DNA of 64,000 bases from Adiantum capillus-veneris (taxonomy: Eukaryota > Streptophyta > Polypodiopsida > Polypodiales > Pteridaceae): contig CM043945.1 in NCBI GenBank assembly GCA_014529385.2, positions 94,898,112-94,962,111 of the forward strand, written 5' to 3'. The notes beneath the pieces are model-generated. The model ran no database searches and was not told the origin of the DNA. It saw nothing but the letters and a program-made list of their open reading frames with translations. Each line of letters opens with the position of its first letter. The first letter of the stretch is position 1. The position numbers and the translations under genes were made by a program. This document shows, piece by piece, positions 1-11,613 of this stretch.

Positions 1-333
1 CGGGCATTGAAATGTCAACAAATTCCACCTTTTTACATCCAAGGGTTGCTAGTTTTCAATCGAAGTATGGAGAGTGTTTCGCAATTGAATGCTATAGAGC
101 ACCGTCTTGTGTCATTTAGAATACCATTTGCCCAAATAAGAGAACTTACTTATGAGGGGAAATATGGGTTGCAAGGAAGCATTGTCAACGTTATGGAAGA
201 TTTGTCTAGGGTGCAAACTGTATTGCCTCGCTTCACAAACGATCAAGCTACTGTCCTTGTGGAGATCAAGCGAAAATTAGAATATGATCATGCATACCTA
301 AGTGGAACTGTCCGGCCCGCATTTGTGCTATGA
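1..333 (+). pseudogene. DUF6570-like N-terminal fragment of the Helentron protein
   Basis: The frame is open from the window edge and closes with TGA at 331-333. The translation contains SQLNAIEHRLVSFRIPF followed by a stretch with SIVNVMEDLSRVQTVLPR, matching the DUF6570 pattern found upstream of Helitron-like domains in Helentron elements. The same frame continues after the TGA with Helitron-like sequence, so the stop looks like a point lesion rather than a natural end. The role of this domain in transposition is unknown. The true start lies left of the window; the ATG at 7 is probably internal. Confidence 0.75.
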
Positions 334-790
334 GCATTGCATCAACTTGTTCTTAAGCTATTGTATCTTGAAAATGGTGCCACTATCAATTCTTCTTGGT
401 CATTTGCCTTCTCTTTAAGCTCCGACATTGCTATCTCTCCTAACTTTGATAACTCTGAAGATGACCAAGAACCATCTGACACTCTTATCCATGGCCTTTA
501 CACTTCTCAGCAAGTTGTAGATCACAATGCACAAGCCAAGAGTGTTGCACCTTGCGAGGGGTTTGCACCATTGAGCCTTTTTGACGATGAAGCTTGTGAA
601 GAGTTATCTTTCCCAGCATTGTTCTTTGGCGAAAGAAGGCAATATCATCTCTTGGCAAAAAAAAGGTATCAAAAAGTCGCGCAATGGGAGATTAAGAATG
701 TGGACAAAAGATTTGCAAGAGATATCGAGAATATTTTTTTCAAGACAATGAAGATTATCATTAGCAAGGTCCTCGGCTCTATATGGGTGC
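334..790 (+). pseudogene. Helitron N-terminal (Helitron-like N) region fragment
   Basis: This continues the preceding frame. The translation ends with EELSFPALFFG, a run of basic residues, then DKRFARDIENIFFKTM. This is the conserved block just before the Rep domain in Helitron proteins (family pattern: ELSFP.LFP...RLLNYDGRFARD..Y.F). The frame closes at 793-795 (TAA), while Rep-linked sequence is open in the next frame from about 782, so a single frameshift lies near 775-790. There is no separate gene here; it is a segment of the broken transposase. Confidence 0.75.
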
Positions 791-2653
791 GGTAAGCTGC
801 GAGGCAAGCAGCTGCAAGCTAAAGACGTTCAATCAACAACCAATGTCGAACAACTACTTTCATCCCAAGTCGGATATAGTGACTTTGAGAATTTTCGGAC
901 TTCCACTGACTACAAAGCAAAACTTAAGCGCAATGTTTTTGCCATGATTCGACAATTAGGACAACCCACGTTCTTTATTACATTCTCATGTGCAGAGCAA
1001 AGGTGGAAGCCGTTGATGGATTGCTTGATTAAACTCAATCCACACATTGTTGAAGACAATCAATCCAATAGGTGTGCTTACATGAGAACACTACTCCGAT
1101 CAGATCCTACTACAACAGCTCGATATTATGTCCACAGACTTAGAGAAATAAAGAAAGAACTAAAACGTGACAAAACCATTCTCAGTGAGCTGATGGATTA
1201 TTTCTTTGTCACTGAGTTTCAACAAAGAGGAAGCCAACATGACCATGGGTTGCTTTGGATAGAAAACGCACCTGTATTTGGCATTGCTTCGAATGACGAG
1301 GTGGTGGATTTTATTGATTCATATATAACGACAAACAAGGATGAGCTTGATGAATCCTTGAGAGTTGTCCAGATTCACTCACATCGCAAGACATGCAAAA
1401 AGCACAAAACTTTGTGTCAATTCGGCTTCCCACGACCACCCTCAAGAAGGACAATTATCTTATGCCCAAACAATGTGAACAACATAACAAGACAACAAAT
1501 TGTCGACAGGAAGAGACATATCGATCAACAGCTCCTTGCTTTAGAACGTGAACCGACACTGTCGTTTGATGCTTGGTTAGAAACATTGAATATGGACGAA
1601 GAGGACTACCTCCAAGCACTTTGCATAAACATAACAGAGCCAACACTTCTTTTTAAAAGAGACCCCAAGGACATTTTCACAAATAACTTCAACAAGAAAC
1701 TTTGTGCATTGTGGGATGCAAATATTGATATTCAATTTATTTTCAATGGACACGGTGCAACTGCATATTGCACATCATACATGACAAAAAATGACAGCTC
1801 CGTAAGCAAAGCAATCAAACACGTGGTTGAAGCTTGCAAGAAGAACAACTTACCAACGTTGGCACGCTTGAAAAATATTGGTGGCGCATTGATCAACGCA
1901 CAAGAAATGACATCACAACAAGCAGCATACATTGCATTGTCTCTACCTTTGCATAGTGCTAGCAGAGAATTTGTGTTTATAAATGCTGATTGGAGCGTCG
2001 AGAGGACATTGTTGTTGAAAAGAAGAGCCATGTTGGATTCTTTGCAGCCTGAGGACACAAATATATTCTTTGATGACCTAGTCACAAAGTACACACACTG
2101 TCCACCTGATCTACAGTGCTTATGCTTGGCTGACTTGGCTGAAATTGCTAGCAACTACAAGCTCGTTCGTGGCTGTCCTCAAAAGAACAAAAAAACTCGC
2201 ATTATTAGGTTTATCAATTTCAAATTGGAGAAGGACTCTAAGAGACATTATCATGAGCTTTGTTTATTGTTTTTACCGTTCATTGGTGAAGAGTCAACCT
2301 TTGAACCGACACCTAGCTCTTGGAGAGAGAAATATATCACACACTCTCAAACAATAAATGAGAACCGTCAAAAATTCTCAAGCTTGGAGACCACAACTTC
2401 AACCATTGTGGAGTCCTCAATGAACACTTCATCAAGTGCAGAAAAAATGGAAATTCACAAATACAATCTAGATCTTGATCTTCAAGGACCTCCACTTGCA
2501 GCGAGGTCGCTCCCTCTTTCTAAGAAGCTCGCACTATCGAATGAGCAATACCATTCATTAGTTGAAAAATTAAACACTGATCAACAATCACTTTATGATG
2601 ACATTTTAACCAGGAAACGATTGAAGCAATGGAGCCTATTCATCTTTTCTTGA
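791..2653 (+). pseudogene. Helitron Rep (HUH endonuclease) domain
   Basis: This region would nick and join DNA in rolling-circle transposition. The HUH metal-binding motif is seen as GSQHDHGLLWI (about 1227-1258), preceded by FFVTEFQQ. A Cys/His-rich patch (HSHRKTCKKHKTLCQFGFP, near 1378-1430) follows. The catalytic tyrosine motif YCTSYMTK (near 1766-1789) has the expected Y-x3-Y-x2-K spacing. HUH, both tyrosines and the lysine are intact. The region ends by running out of frame at 2653; the helicase continues in another frame from about 2610. Open sequence extends upstream of the ATG at 944, so that methionine is internal. Confidence 0.88.
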
Positions 2654-4014
2654 CGGGAGGTGCAGGGATAGGAAAGACTTTTGTGCTGCAAACTATAGTC
2701 CAAGGGCTGATTCGACACTACAACCTGGCGATTCAACTTGACATTGAACTCCCCACAGCTTTACTAATGGCATATACTGGCAAAGCAGCATTCAATCTTG
2801 GGGGGACAACAATTCACTCTGCATTGCGTCTACCACTCGTGCTTCAAGATAATGTCAACTTCTAGCAGCCTTGCTGAACTTTCACAATTATACAAAAACC
2901 TCAAACTAGTTGTGTTTGATGAGGCCTCCTTGATAGGCAACAGACTTCTAAGAATCATAGATACAAGACTTCGCAACATCAAGCATAACCACATTGAACC
3001 ATTTGGTGGTTTGGACGTAATTTTTTGTGGAGATATTTGTCAAGCTAGCCCAGTTCGGGACCGTTGGATCTTTTGCGAGCCACAAGAACCAGTTGAATTG
3101 CTCACACCCTCTTTTTGGTACACACATATCAAATGCCACGAGTTAACACAAATAATGCGCCAATTAGACACAAATTTTATTTCTGTTCTCAACAGAATAC
3201 GGAAGGCTCAACAAACAGACAAAGATTTGCTCTATGTGAACTCTACTCTTAGCAACAAATTGTTTGACAAATTCATGACACCTCATCTAGTCTACACAAA
3301 CAAATTGAAGAACGAACATAATCAACTTGTTTTCAACGGCTTGGCTACCCAGATATACATAGTACACGCGAAAGACACTTTTCATAAAACATGCTCTAAA
3401 AATCTTGTCGTTCCAAATGATCCTTAGATGACTGCGGGTTTGACAACCACCTTGGAGCTAAAACGCGAAATGATAGTTGAGGTTTCTAGTGGCAACATCA
3501 ACATAGACTACGGTCTAGTGAATGGTGCAGATGGTATTCTCAAACACGTAGAAAAAAGGAACAATTCGCATATCTCGTGGATACATTTCTTCGACATTTC
3601 AACAGGGGCAAAACAACGAGCTGAAAATGCACGTCTCTACACTCAATCTATAGAACACCACTGGACACCCATCTTTGAAACAACAAAAGAATTCCAGGTT
3701 GGGAAGAACTTGTTGAATAGCGTATCCAGGACACAGCTCCCCATTCAAGCAGCAAATGCACGAACTATTCATAAGTCACAAGGCTTGACAATGCAAGCGG
3801 TTGCATTTGACCCAACAACAATCAATGCGCATGGTTTGGTTTACACAGCTCTTTCTCGAGTCAAGGATCCCGTTAATCTTCACATCCTCAAACCAATACT
3901 TGCAAACCAAATCAAAGTTGATGCAATCGTGCTCATTGAGTTGGAGAGACTAAAAAACAACGCCAGATGGGAACACTTGATCTCCTTGCTTTCCCACTTC
4001 CAAGAGACACACTA
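2611..4014 (+). pseudogene. PIF1-like superfamily 1 helicase domain of the Helentron
   Basis: This is the DNA helicase that unwinds the donor strand during Helitron transposition. Walker A is seen as FLTGGAGIGKTF (about 2641-2676). Walker B is KLVVFDEAS (about 2908-2934), followed by DVIFCGDICQASPV with the conserved Q. The C-terminal motifs ARTIHKSQGLTMQAV and VYTALSRVKDPVNL end the domain near 3900. Lesions are a frameshift near 2860, between the first motif and DEAS, and an in-frame TAG at 3425-3427. All motor motifs are still recognisable, so decay is moderate. Confidence 0.88.
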
Positions 4015-4630
4015 CATCATTCAATCCCTAAATGTTGTCTCCATCCAGAAGCATTTTCACCAAATTAAAAGTGATCCAAATTTAATGATGTCAGACATTC
4101 TATGCCTCCAAGAAACAAAACAAAACACTTTCTTTAACCCACTTGCACCAGATTTCAACCACATTCATTATTACAACAAATTTGGTACGTCAATCTTTCA
4201 CAAGGACCATGTCATTGTTCACTCCACAAAGAAACTATCAGCCCTTGGAATTGAAGTCATTGAAGCTTTCGTTTCTATACACGGAGAACTTTTGCTCCAT
4301 GTAGTCTCAGTTTACAAATCACCAAAAATTCCATTGGATTCCTTGCTACTAATACTAAAGAGTGTGATCCATGCAGTTGCCGACACTGAAACAAGCATCA
4401 TCATTGGCGACTTCAACATTGACAACAACCTCAAAAATACTCACTATCAACACTTGGAAAGGGAACTACACTCTCATGGATACAAAAAACAAATCCATGA
4501 TGTGACCACAGTGTACAACTCGAAGCTCAATCACATTTGGCTAAAAACTCCTATGCCATCCACAGTATCAGGGACGAGATTTTGCTTTTGGTCAGATCAC
4601 TCTTCTGTACATATTTTGCTCCCAAAGTAA
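4015..4630 (+). pseudogene. APE-type endonuclease (EEP) domain fused to the C-terminus of the helicase
   Basis: The frame runs without a break from the helicase into an exonuclease/endonuclease/phosphatase fold. Seen motifs are DILCLQETKQ (catalytic Glu, near 4093-4122), IIIGDFNID (Asp and Asn, near 4400-4425) and FWSDHSSVHILL (Asp-His near 4590-4620), ending at TAA 4628-4630. All catalytic-core residues usually used to recognise this family are present. A C-terminal EEP domain separates Helentron-type elements from canonical plant Helitrons. Its role in transposition is not established. Confidence 0.8.
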
Positions 4631-5076
4631 CCCCCCCCCCCTCTCTCTCCCTCTCCCCTCCCTCCCATTAAACAAAAGCAAAAACACATGCAACTACAAC
4701 ATTCACTTCCTTTGCCAAGCTTTTTCCAGATGTATACACAAGCGCCAAACTTCTACTTTGTATACAAGATATTTTAACATTTGATATTCCTCTTTATCAC
4801 TTGCGAATCTTTTCCTGTTGTCTCGATTTCATATATGCATGCCTCGTGAATTTTTCACTCTTTTCAATAACTGTAGAGCTTGGGCTAAACACAATTGAGT
4901 ATGAAATATGATTTTTTGAAACTCAGTGAGAAAGAAGAGCAACTCTACTTACATTTGAGACAGAGAGTGCCGATTTAGTACGAGAGTTTTTTGTTCATCC
5001 ATCAAGGGCAGGCCTCGTGATTTTATCACTTGTTTTATTCATAATATGTTTAGACTTCATGGATTACCTCAATCCA
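4631..5076 (+). other. Non-coding stretch after the Helentron ORF
   Basis: It starts with a C run and CT-rich tract and continues AT-rich with no recognisable coding sequence. It may contain the Helentron 3' end, but no palindrome near a terminus could be assigned. Helitron-type insertions leave no target duplication to mark the boundary. Confidence 0.4.
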
Positions 5077-5948
5077 ATTTTTTTTAGAGATCAAAAGTTC
5101 ACAAGACATTTTTGGCATGAAGTGTTTGCTAAGTTGAATTTCAATTTAAATATGAGTAGTGGTGATGGCCCTAATCAGACAGAAAAGGTAAACCAAATCT
5201 TAGAAGATATGTTAAGAGCCTATGTGTTTGATAGACAAATAGATTGTGATAGATATCTTCTTTAATAGAATTTGTGTATAATAGTCGACTGCATCGAGCT
5301 ACGAGATTCACACCATTTGAAATGAAATATGGTATGACCCCTCTAGCTCTAAGAATTTTAGGTTCTCATGCTAGTTGCCCTATTGTGACACTTTCTTACC
5401 TAGATGCAAGAGTGCATGCTAACTCTAGCCATGAGAAGGATTCGGCAAGTAATTGATAGGGCTAAAAGTTATACAAATCAAAAAATATCTTTTAGGGATT
5501 TTGAAGAAGGAGATAGAGTATTTCTTCAAGTTCCTTCAAAGCCTAATTCCTTGTTGATATGAAGGTGTCACAAGATTTTTCCAAGGTATTATAGTCCTTG
5601 AAAGATTGTTAAAAAGCTTAGCAACATAGTCTATTGGCCGGAGTTACCACCATAGTGTCGAGTTCATTGAGTGTTTCATGTTTTTAGTAAAGTGAAAATA
5701 TTTATTTTTAAAGATGATAATGTAATCGGTGGAGTTTTTTTTACAGGGATCAAAAAAGTATGGCCATTTCTAGACAAGATACTCGATAAGAGAAGGAAAT
5801 GATTAAGAAACTGTATCCTCCAAGAATTTCTAGTTTCCTAGAAAGGTCTTCCACTAACTGGTGCTACTTGGGAATGAGAAGACTTTGTTCTTCAACAATT
5901 CCCTAAATTGCTCATTGATCGAGGACAATGATCTTGATGAAGGGGGAG
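5077..5948 (+). pseudogene. Ty3/gypsy integrase C-terminal part with chromodomain-like tail, degraded
   Basis: Pieces in shifting frames match the end of a chromovirus-type gypsy integrase. RDQKFTRHFWHEVF (about 5086-5127) is the block after the second catalytic Asp; the Asp itself reads Phe here. QTEKVNQILEDMLRAYV holds the catalytic Glu (near 5178-5228). After TAA 5263-5265, YNSRLHRATRFTPFEMKYG follows in another frame. Near 5865-5930 the phase reads ATWE, stop, EDFVLQQFPKLLIDRG, the typical end of a gypsy chromodomain. A purine tract and LTR-like TG follow directly. At least three stops or frameshifts make it inactive. Confidence 0.75.
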
Positions 5949-5950
5949 AT
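5940..5950 (+). other. Polypurine tract of the decayed gypsy element
   Basis: AAGGGGGAGAT lies directly upstream of TGTTAG at 5953, between the chromodomain-like end and LTR-like DNA. This is the expected place for the plus-strand primer. Confidence 0.55.
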
Positions 5951-7077
5951 TTTGTTAGACCATGATTATGCTAGGGCTAGTGGAGATGGCCGAGAAGCTC
6001 ACAAAGGAACAAGCATGCTAGGTGAGGGGTGTGAAGGCGGCATGTTGGTGGGCGTCGCCCCGCAAGCTACACAGGAGGCGTGCCTGTAGTGGAAGCTAAG
6101 CACCCATTGAGTGGTGGTCTGCATCAACAAACGACACTACCCGTCTACCTAGAGTGGTAACACGAGTAGATGGGCACCTTCTCTTTGTCCACATCAGTTG
6201 GCAAGCATAGGCTTTGTGGGACAGGCGAAAACTCGACCAATTGTTGGGAGGTGGTGTTGGAAAGGCGGATGCATGGCCATCGATAGAAAGACGACTGAAG
6301 AGCCATGTGCAAGTGGGAGAAGGGTGTGTAGCTGATTTTGCAAGGGACTTGGGGCTACCACCAGGGCTGCTACAAGTTGGACTGTCCAACAATTTGGGCG
6401 ACGACTCGATATATTGCGCATCGCAATGCTCCAATGTGCCTCCTTCAATCGAAAGACCTGGCTGTGGGAGATAGGTGGAAGGGTCTCCCAAGCACCATAT
6501 CTCATCATCAGTAGCAACAATATGCTCTCCTTGCAATCCATTACCACAGGGCTGGGCACGCCTCTCTTCTTGCTCAACAAATTTCTTAAGTAAGAAGAGC
6601 TCCTGATGATGTTCTTAGTGCTGACATTGTAAGGCTTGCTGCTCTACCCTATGTAGAAAACCACATCGTCACTCACATATACATGATGATTTTCCCTACT
6701 TTCATCAGTACGCAAAGGCTTGCATGGAAAATGGTGTGCAATGCTACGAGCTCTCAGAGCGTGGAAACTAAGCTACATGGAAAAGTGGCGGATTGTGGGT
6801 CTCAACCCTGCACGTGCATGAGGGGTGCTGCGCAGAACGGGGTGGCATTGAGGGGTGCTCCCCACGCCACACAGAGGGTGTGCAATGATGCGGGTTGTCA
6901 TAACGAGGCACCCAAGCTACGTGGCAATGTCAGGGAGAAGTGCAAGGGCGAGACTGCTGCAGAGTAGGGGATGGTGGGTATACACAAAAGCCAAGACAAT
7001 CAAGGAATGAAGGCAGCAAACTTGCTATAAATGGAGACAACGCAACAAAGCATTGGCAGCTATGGCAACATTGAGCT

Positions 7078-7080
<3 letters not shown>

Positions 7081-7151
<71 letters not shown>
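7081..7151 (+). repeat. (AG)n microsatellite
   Basis: An uninterrupted AG dinucleotide tract of about 71 bp. It produces spurious Arg-Glu and Ser-Leu repeat ORFs on the two strands. Confidence 0.98.
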
Positions 7152-7153
<2 letters not shown>

Positions 7154-7870
7154 CCTTCCTGTGTGTTTTTGTGTCTGGCCAAGGGGTCCAAATGAGAGAG
7201 AGTTTGTCAAAGAGCGAGGCTACCTAATGGAGCTTAAGGACCTTAGGGTTAGCTTTATTAAAGATCTCAAAGGTTAGTGTTAAAAGTACTTTGACCATAG
7301 GCAAGGTAGGGCTGTGCTTGAGGTGGGAACCCGACCCAAGCTTGAGGTGCTTATCGTGCTTGCTGACTAAGGTGCTTGTCATGCTTGTTGACTAAGGTTC
7401 TTGAGGTGCTTGCTGACTAAGGTGCTAAGGTGCTCCATGACTAAGGTGCTTAAGGGGTTCAAGGTGTTCCCAAAAGTCAACATGATCCCTACTCAAGAGG
7501 AGGCGAGCCCTCATTATAGGAGCATGGGAGAGAACACACATACCCTCACGCAATTCTAGATTGGTTTAAAGAAGTAACAAGGACACTTGTCAAGTTCCTC
7601 TTTATGTTGCCCTCATGGTGTACCTACAGCCTATTGGTTGGTCTCTCAAGGGGTCTAATGATAATTTAGCTAATTTATTTAATTGATTATGCATTTATCA
7701 AGTCCTCTCTCTCAAAGGGGAAAGGGGAACACTTGTCCCAAGGCTAGCATGGTTGCTTGATATGCACCCTGCATGTGATTGGCTAGGCTTGTAGGGGTCC
7801 AATCATCTTCTAGCATAAGCTACAAGGGGGGGTCGACCAAGGAAACTAGGGGCTAGCTTGGGGGTATACT

Positions 7871-7904
7871 CCCCCCCCCCCCCCCCCCCCCCACACACAC
7901 ACAC
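7871..7904 (+). repeat. Poly-C run followed by (CA)n
   Basis: A run of about 22 C residues leads straight into ACACACAC. A homopolymer this long is prone to assembly length error. Confidence 0.95.
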
Positions 7905-8480
7905 TCTCATTGTGTGAAGTGCAAAGTGCAAGAGGTCTATCTCCTTCTCCAAGCTTGTTGAGAAGTTGAGAGCCTACACCAACACTCTTGGCTATGGGAA
8001 TGCAAATCCAACCAAGAGCCATGCTTCAATGCTTAAGCTTGCCATCTTCTTCATCTTCATTACTATGCTATTATGCTACGCTAAGCAAGAAGAGTGATGA
8101 TAAGTGAGAAACTATTTCTTTCTCCTATGAATGCTTCTTCTTCCTCTTCCCTACCCTTATTCCTTCTAGCTCTCTCCACCTTTGAAGGTGTTTGAGGCCT
8201 TGGGATTGAGGCCGGGGATGGTCAATGCTTTTACAAAGTTTATGTTATGGTCCTGATGCATGAAGCTTTCCATCTTCATTGCATCACCTCGGTCACAAGG
8301 AACACAAAGTTTGTATTGTACCAAGTGTCTCTCTTGATGGGAGACTCTATAATACAAAAGCCTATTGGGGGGCGGGGGGTACCGGCTCCACATAAATCCA
8401 GTCCTCAAATGTTGTCATGTTCTCTAATTCTCTCTCTTGCAAAAGTATTGTTCATGCCAAGCTAATCAAGTATAATGTTT

Positions 8481-10489
8481 ATGTTGCTACCACTAATTAA
8501 GTTCACCCTCTATGTTCTCAAAGTAGTCTCATAAAAATGCTCAGTGTAATTCTCTTAATTCTGCTATTCTCAAAGTTCATAGGCCATTTCCATTACAATA
8601 GAGAATTCTAGTACTACAAATTCCTTTGAGAGGGAGGTTGGATGCAAGAAATCTAGCCCCCGAGTTGTGTTAATTTGTCTTGTAATCTTTGTTTCTAATT
8701 AGTGATTAATGCATGTATAAAGATTTAATATTTTTTAAACAATTTATATGTTTTCTCTATTAACAAGTTTCTTTCCTTTTTTTTTTGTTGGGGGGGGGGG
8801 AGGCTCCAATAAATCCAAGCCTCAATTGGTGTTAATTTGCCTTGTAATATCTCGCTCTCAAAAGTGATCAACACATTTATGAATGCGTATGGTATTTGGT
8901 TATAGTTATATGTCTTCTTGCTAAGTTGTTACACACACATGTAACCCTTTCAACATACTCATAATTAATTCCCATAAATTAATCAAAAGTTTTCTACTAC
9001 ATAAATGCAATTCTTGAACATTATTAAGTTTACTCGTGGTCTACATTGGCCTAAATATGGTTGATCTCACTCCACTGCCTTTGCTGGTTGTTTGTACATA
9101 GAAAGAGTTGGGGAAGGAAAGAGGAAAAGGCCACACATGAAGACAACATATCATGTCTTCAACTCTCACTTTCATCACATATTATCAAGAAGAATCATGA
9201 TGGTAAATGTGTAGAGAAGTGCCATCCCATTTTCCCAAGTCACTAATTGTCTACCCACCAAGGGGGCATTCTGCAAACCTACATTTGGGCACTTTGGCTA
9301 CCATTAGTTAGCATTATAGTTAGTTGTAACCTACAGTACCATCCTACAATCAGTATTAGTGCATTTGAAATTAGTGTGTTTCAGTCTAAGTTGTATCAAT
9401 TTTAGTTTCTATCTCTATGTTTAGTTTTAGTTGTATCTATGTCATTCTCAATGCCTATTAGTTAATTTTTGCTACAAAAGATATAGTGTTTCCAGTCTCA
9501 ATTTACTTTGTTTCTGTTACTTTGTTCATTCACATTGTTACTAACTCATTTTTGTGATTATGGTATTAGTTCTCATAGTCAGTATCTTGGCTCTTGCTAT
9601 TAGGTCTCCCCAATCTAAGGAAAAATAAAAATTATTTCAAAACATATTAAGTGCACAAGGGAAGGGTGAGTTTAGGAAATGAAAAGACAAAGGAAGGTGG
9701 AAAGTCAAAAGACCTTTTGTGTTCATATAAAGAGGAGTTCTTTTTTCCTTTATTTTCTTTTAGCGTTTTCTTCTCTTTAAATTAGTGTCTTCTCTCTCTC
9801 TCTATCTATCTCTCATCCACAACCCAGCTAATACTGTTGCAAATCTACGTGCTTTTCCATTGCCCATTGTTAGGTGCTATATATTAGCGCATCATTTTTG
9901 TTGTTGTTAAGGGAATATTTGAATTAGGAATACCTTTTAATTTTAATTTTACTTTTTTATCTTATTGCTATTATTAGACAAACTCAGCTCCCATTGCAAT
10001 GGGAAATCTCAAATCTTCATTTTAAGGATCATAGCGGTGAATTAGATTGTAGAATTTAAGACTAAGTATAGCCTACCAATAAGGCTCAATGTTGATCAAT
10101 CAATTATCATGTTTGTTTTAAAATTTGTAGGTCTAGAAGAAGGAGGCCTACCAGACCGAGGTTCACATGGAGGATGATTGTGTTTCTTTTGAGGAAGATT
10201 CTCATCATGATATTGATTTCTGATGGGAAGGATGAGGTCTCAAAGGGACCTCGTTCACCGCATAGAGACAATGCCATCACTCCAATCATTGTGGAAGAGA
10301 ATCAAAGAAGTTTGAAAGGGAGTATAAAAGAGAATTCAAAATGTTTGAATTAGAACCTGGATGGTTAGAGTACAAAGAGGCAAGTAATATAAGTACAATA
10401 CTTACAAATGAAGAATGGATGAGGAACATATCGACGCCTCTTCACATTCATGAAATTTTGATAGACATTTCCTTCAACACAAGGACATA
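8481..10489. other. Unassigned intergenic DNA
   Basis: AT-rich sequence with no convincing coding region on either strand. A weak local duplication is visible around 8640-8700 and 8810-8870 (shared GTTAATTTG and CTTGTAAT blocks). Around 10330-10495 a short plus-strand frame reads FELEPGWLEYKEASN, which I cannot assign. Confidence 0.4.
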
Positions 10490-10536
10490 TGAAAACAAGT
10501 GATAAAATCATGAGGCTTGCCCTTGAGAGTAGTAAA

Positions 10537-10539
<3 letters not shown>

Positions 10540-10616
<77 letters not shown>
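10540..10616 (+). repeat. (GA)n microsatellite
   Basis: A continuous GA tract of about 77 bp. The Arg-Glu repeat ORFs crossing it are artefacts of the tract. Confidence 0.98.
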
Positions 10617-10618
<2 letters not shown>

Positions 10619-11235
10619 ACTCTCCAAACTTTCTACCTAGTCAAAAGTACCAAGATCTTCGAAGACAATGGACTTGTAGTCATCCATGCTATAGGTAGTC
10701 AATTTTGAGGAGGGAGTCAACTTTGAGGAGGGAGTCCCACTTCTTCTCTTGAAAAGCAATTTATTTTCTGGAAGTTCCCTCCAAAATTTTTGCTATCTTA
10801 TGGGTCACACACACACACACACACACACACCTCTTTAAAATTTCTATTTGAGGTTCTTCTAGGTTTTGTTTATGGTCATTCTTGTTCTAATACATGGCCA
10901 TCCTATCATACTTCTCTACATCTTGGTTGTGCTAGCAAACCTGTAACTATACCTTACAACACCCTTAGAATGTCAAATATTTTTATTGTGTAATTCCTTC
11001 ACTTGCTTCATAACCACCATGGTCCAATTTTTTCACCAATGTGTAGTCTTTCCATGGAGTTTAGTTAGACCAAGTGTCCTCACACCGTTAGTAGACTCTA
11101 GATATTATTGTGCTTTCCTCGAGCCTTTACCAAAAGGAAGCTGTGAGAATGATTTTTGTCCATGTGGCAATAATTTAGTAGCAGAAAGAGGAGAGTACTA
11201 TAAGAACTTTGAAGATCATGCTGCCACAAGGCACA
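10617..11235. other. Unassigned DNA upstream of the first 5-kb repeat
   Basis: It contains a short tandem copy of TTTGAGGAGGGAGTC (about 10703-10738) and a (CA)n tract at about 10806-10830. A 99-codon frame at 10986-11285 runs into the CA tract at the repeat start and has no recognisable domain. Confidence 0.4.
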
Positions 11236-11511
11236 CACACACACACACACAAAATTGCATGAGTCCTTTCTCAAGCTTCACATAACTGGACAGAAAGAGC
11301 ATGGTTTAGATTTAATAAAACCCTTTGTCATCACCTTTACATCTCAATTAGCCCATCCATTAAATGATCACATATGCAGCTGTGACAATAGTAAGACATG
11401 TTTGGACGCTTAGCTAAAGGTAAGATACGGTTGGCTAATATTACACTAAACTCCCTGGTTCGGGGTGAGTGGTGAAAATATCCTCTTAGGGATATGCCAA
11501 AATGGGGATAC

Positions 11512-11613
11512 AAAAATATTTTACGAAGTGGTAGAAACTGCACTAGCAAATATAACCTCTCGAAAAATATTTTACGAAGTGGTAGAAACTGCACTAGCAA
11601 ATATAACCTCTCG
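11512..11613 (+). repeat. 51-bp tandem duplication inside copy 1
   Basis: Two consecutive 51-bp units (11512-11562 and 11563-11613), each beginning AAAAATATTTTACGAAG. Copy 2 has only one such unit, near 20660-20710, so the duplication arose after the 5-kb copies separated or was lost from copy 2. Confidence 0.92.

Larger units (their letters stand above)
1..4630 (+). mobile_element. Helitron2/Helentron-type rolling-circle transposon, coding part, decayed
   Basis: A chain of plus-strand ORF pieces gives, in order, a DUF6570-like region, an N-terminal Helitron region, an HUH Rep nuclease, a PIF1-like helicase and an endonuclease/exonuclease/phosphatase (EEP) domain. Rep plus helicase defines Helitrons; a DUF6570-type region together with a C-terminal EEP domain is the arrangement of Helitron2/Helentron elements. 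The chain is broken by an in-frame TGA at 331-333, frameshifts near 780, 2620 and 2860, and an in-frame TAG at 3425-3427. The left end lies outside the window, and I could not identify the 3' terminus beyond the C/CT-rich stretch starting at 4629. Family assignment is firm; the Helentron subtype is an inference from domain content. Confidence 0.88.
5953..8480 (+). repeat. LTR-like sequence of a gypsy element (right part repeated inverted at the far end of the window)
   Basis: It begins with TGTTAG after a polypurine tract. No LTR partner lies downstream in direct orientation, so the 3' boundary is approximate. The segment of about 7220-8480 matches the reverse complement of about 63720-62395 at many blocks, including AAGGTTAGTGTTAAAAGT, TCTCATTGTGTG, GAAGGTGTTTGAGG and AATACAAAAGCCT. 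A TATA-like CTATAAATG lies at 7024-7032. The stretch 6000-7070 has no counterpart in the other copy. Open frames of up to 146 codons on either strand show no known domain and are treated as chance. Confidence 0.55.

Noticed and set aside
6096-6580. Overlapping ORFs of 86-146 codons in the LTR-like region
   Set aside because: Three frames on two strands are open together, which suggests GC-rich chance openness rather than a gene; no known motif.
7025-7277. Arg-Glu and Ser-Leu repeat ORFs, also at 10489-10708
   Set aside because: Produced by (AG)n tracts, with no conserved sequence outside the repeat.
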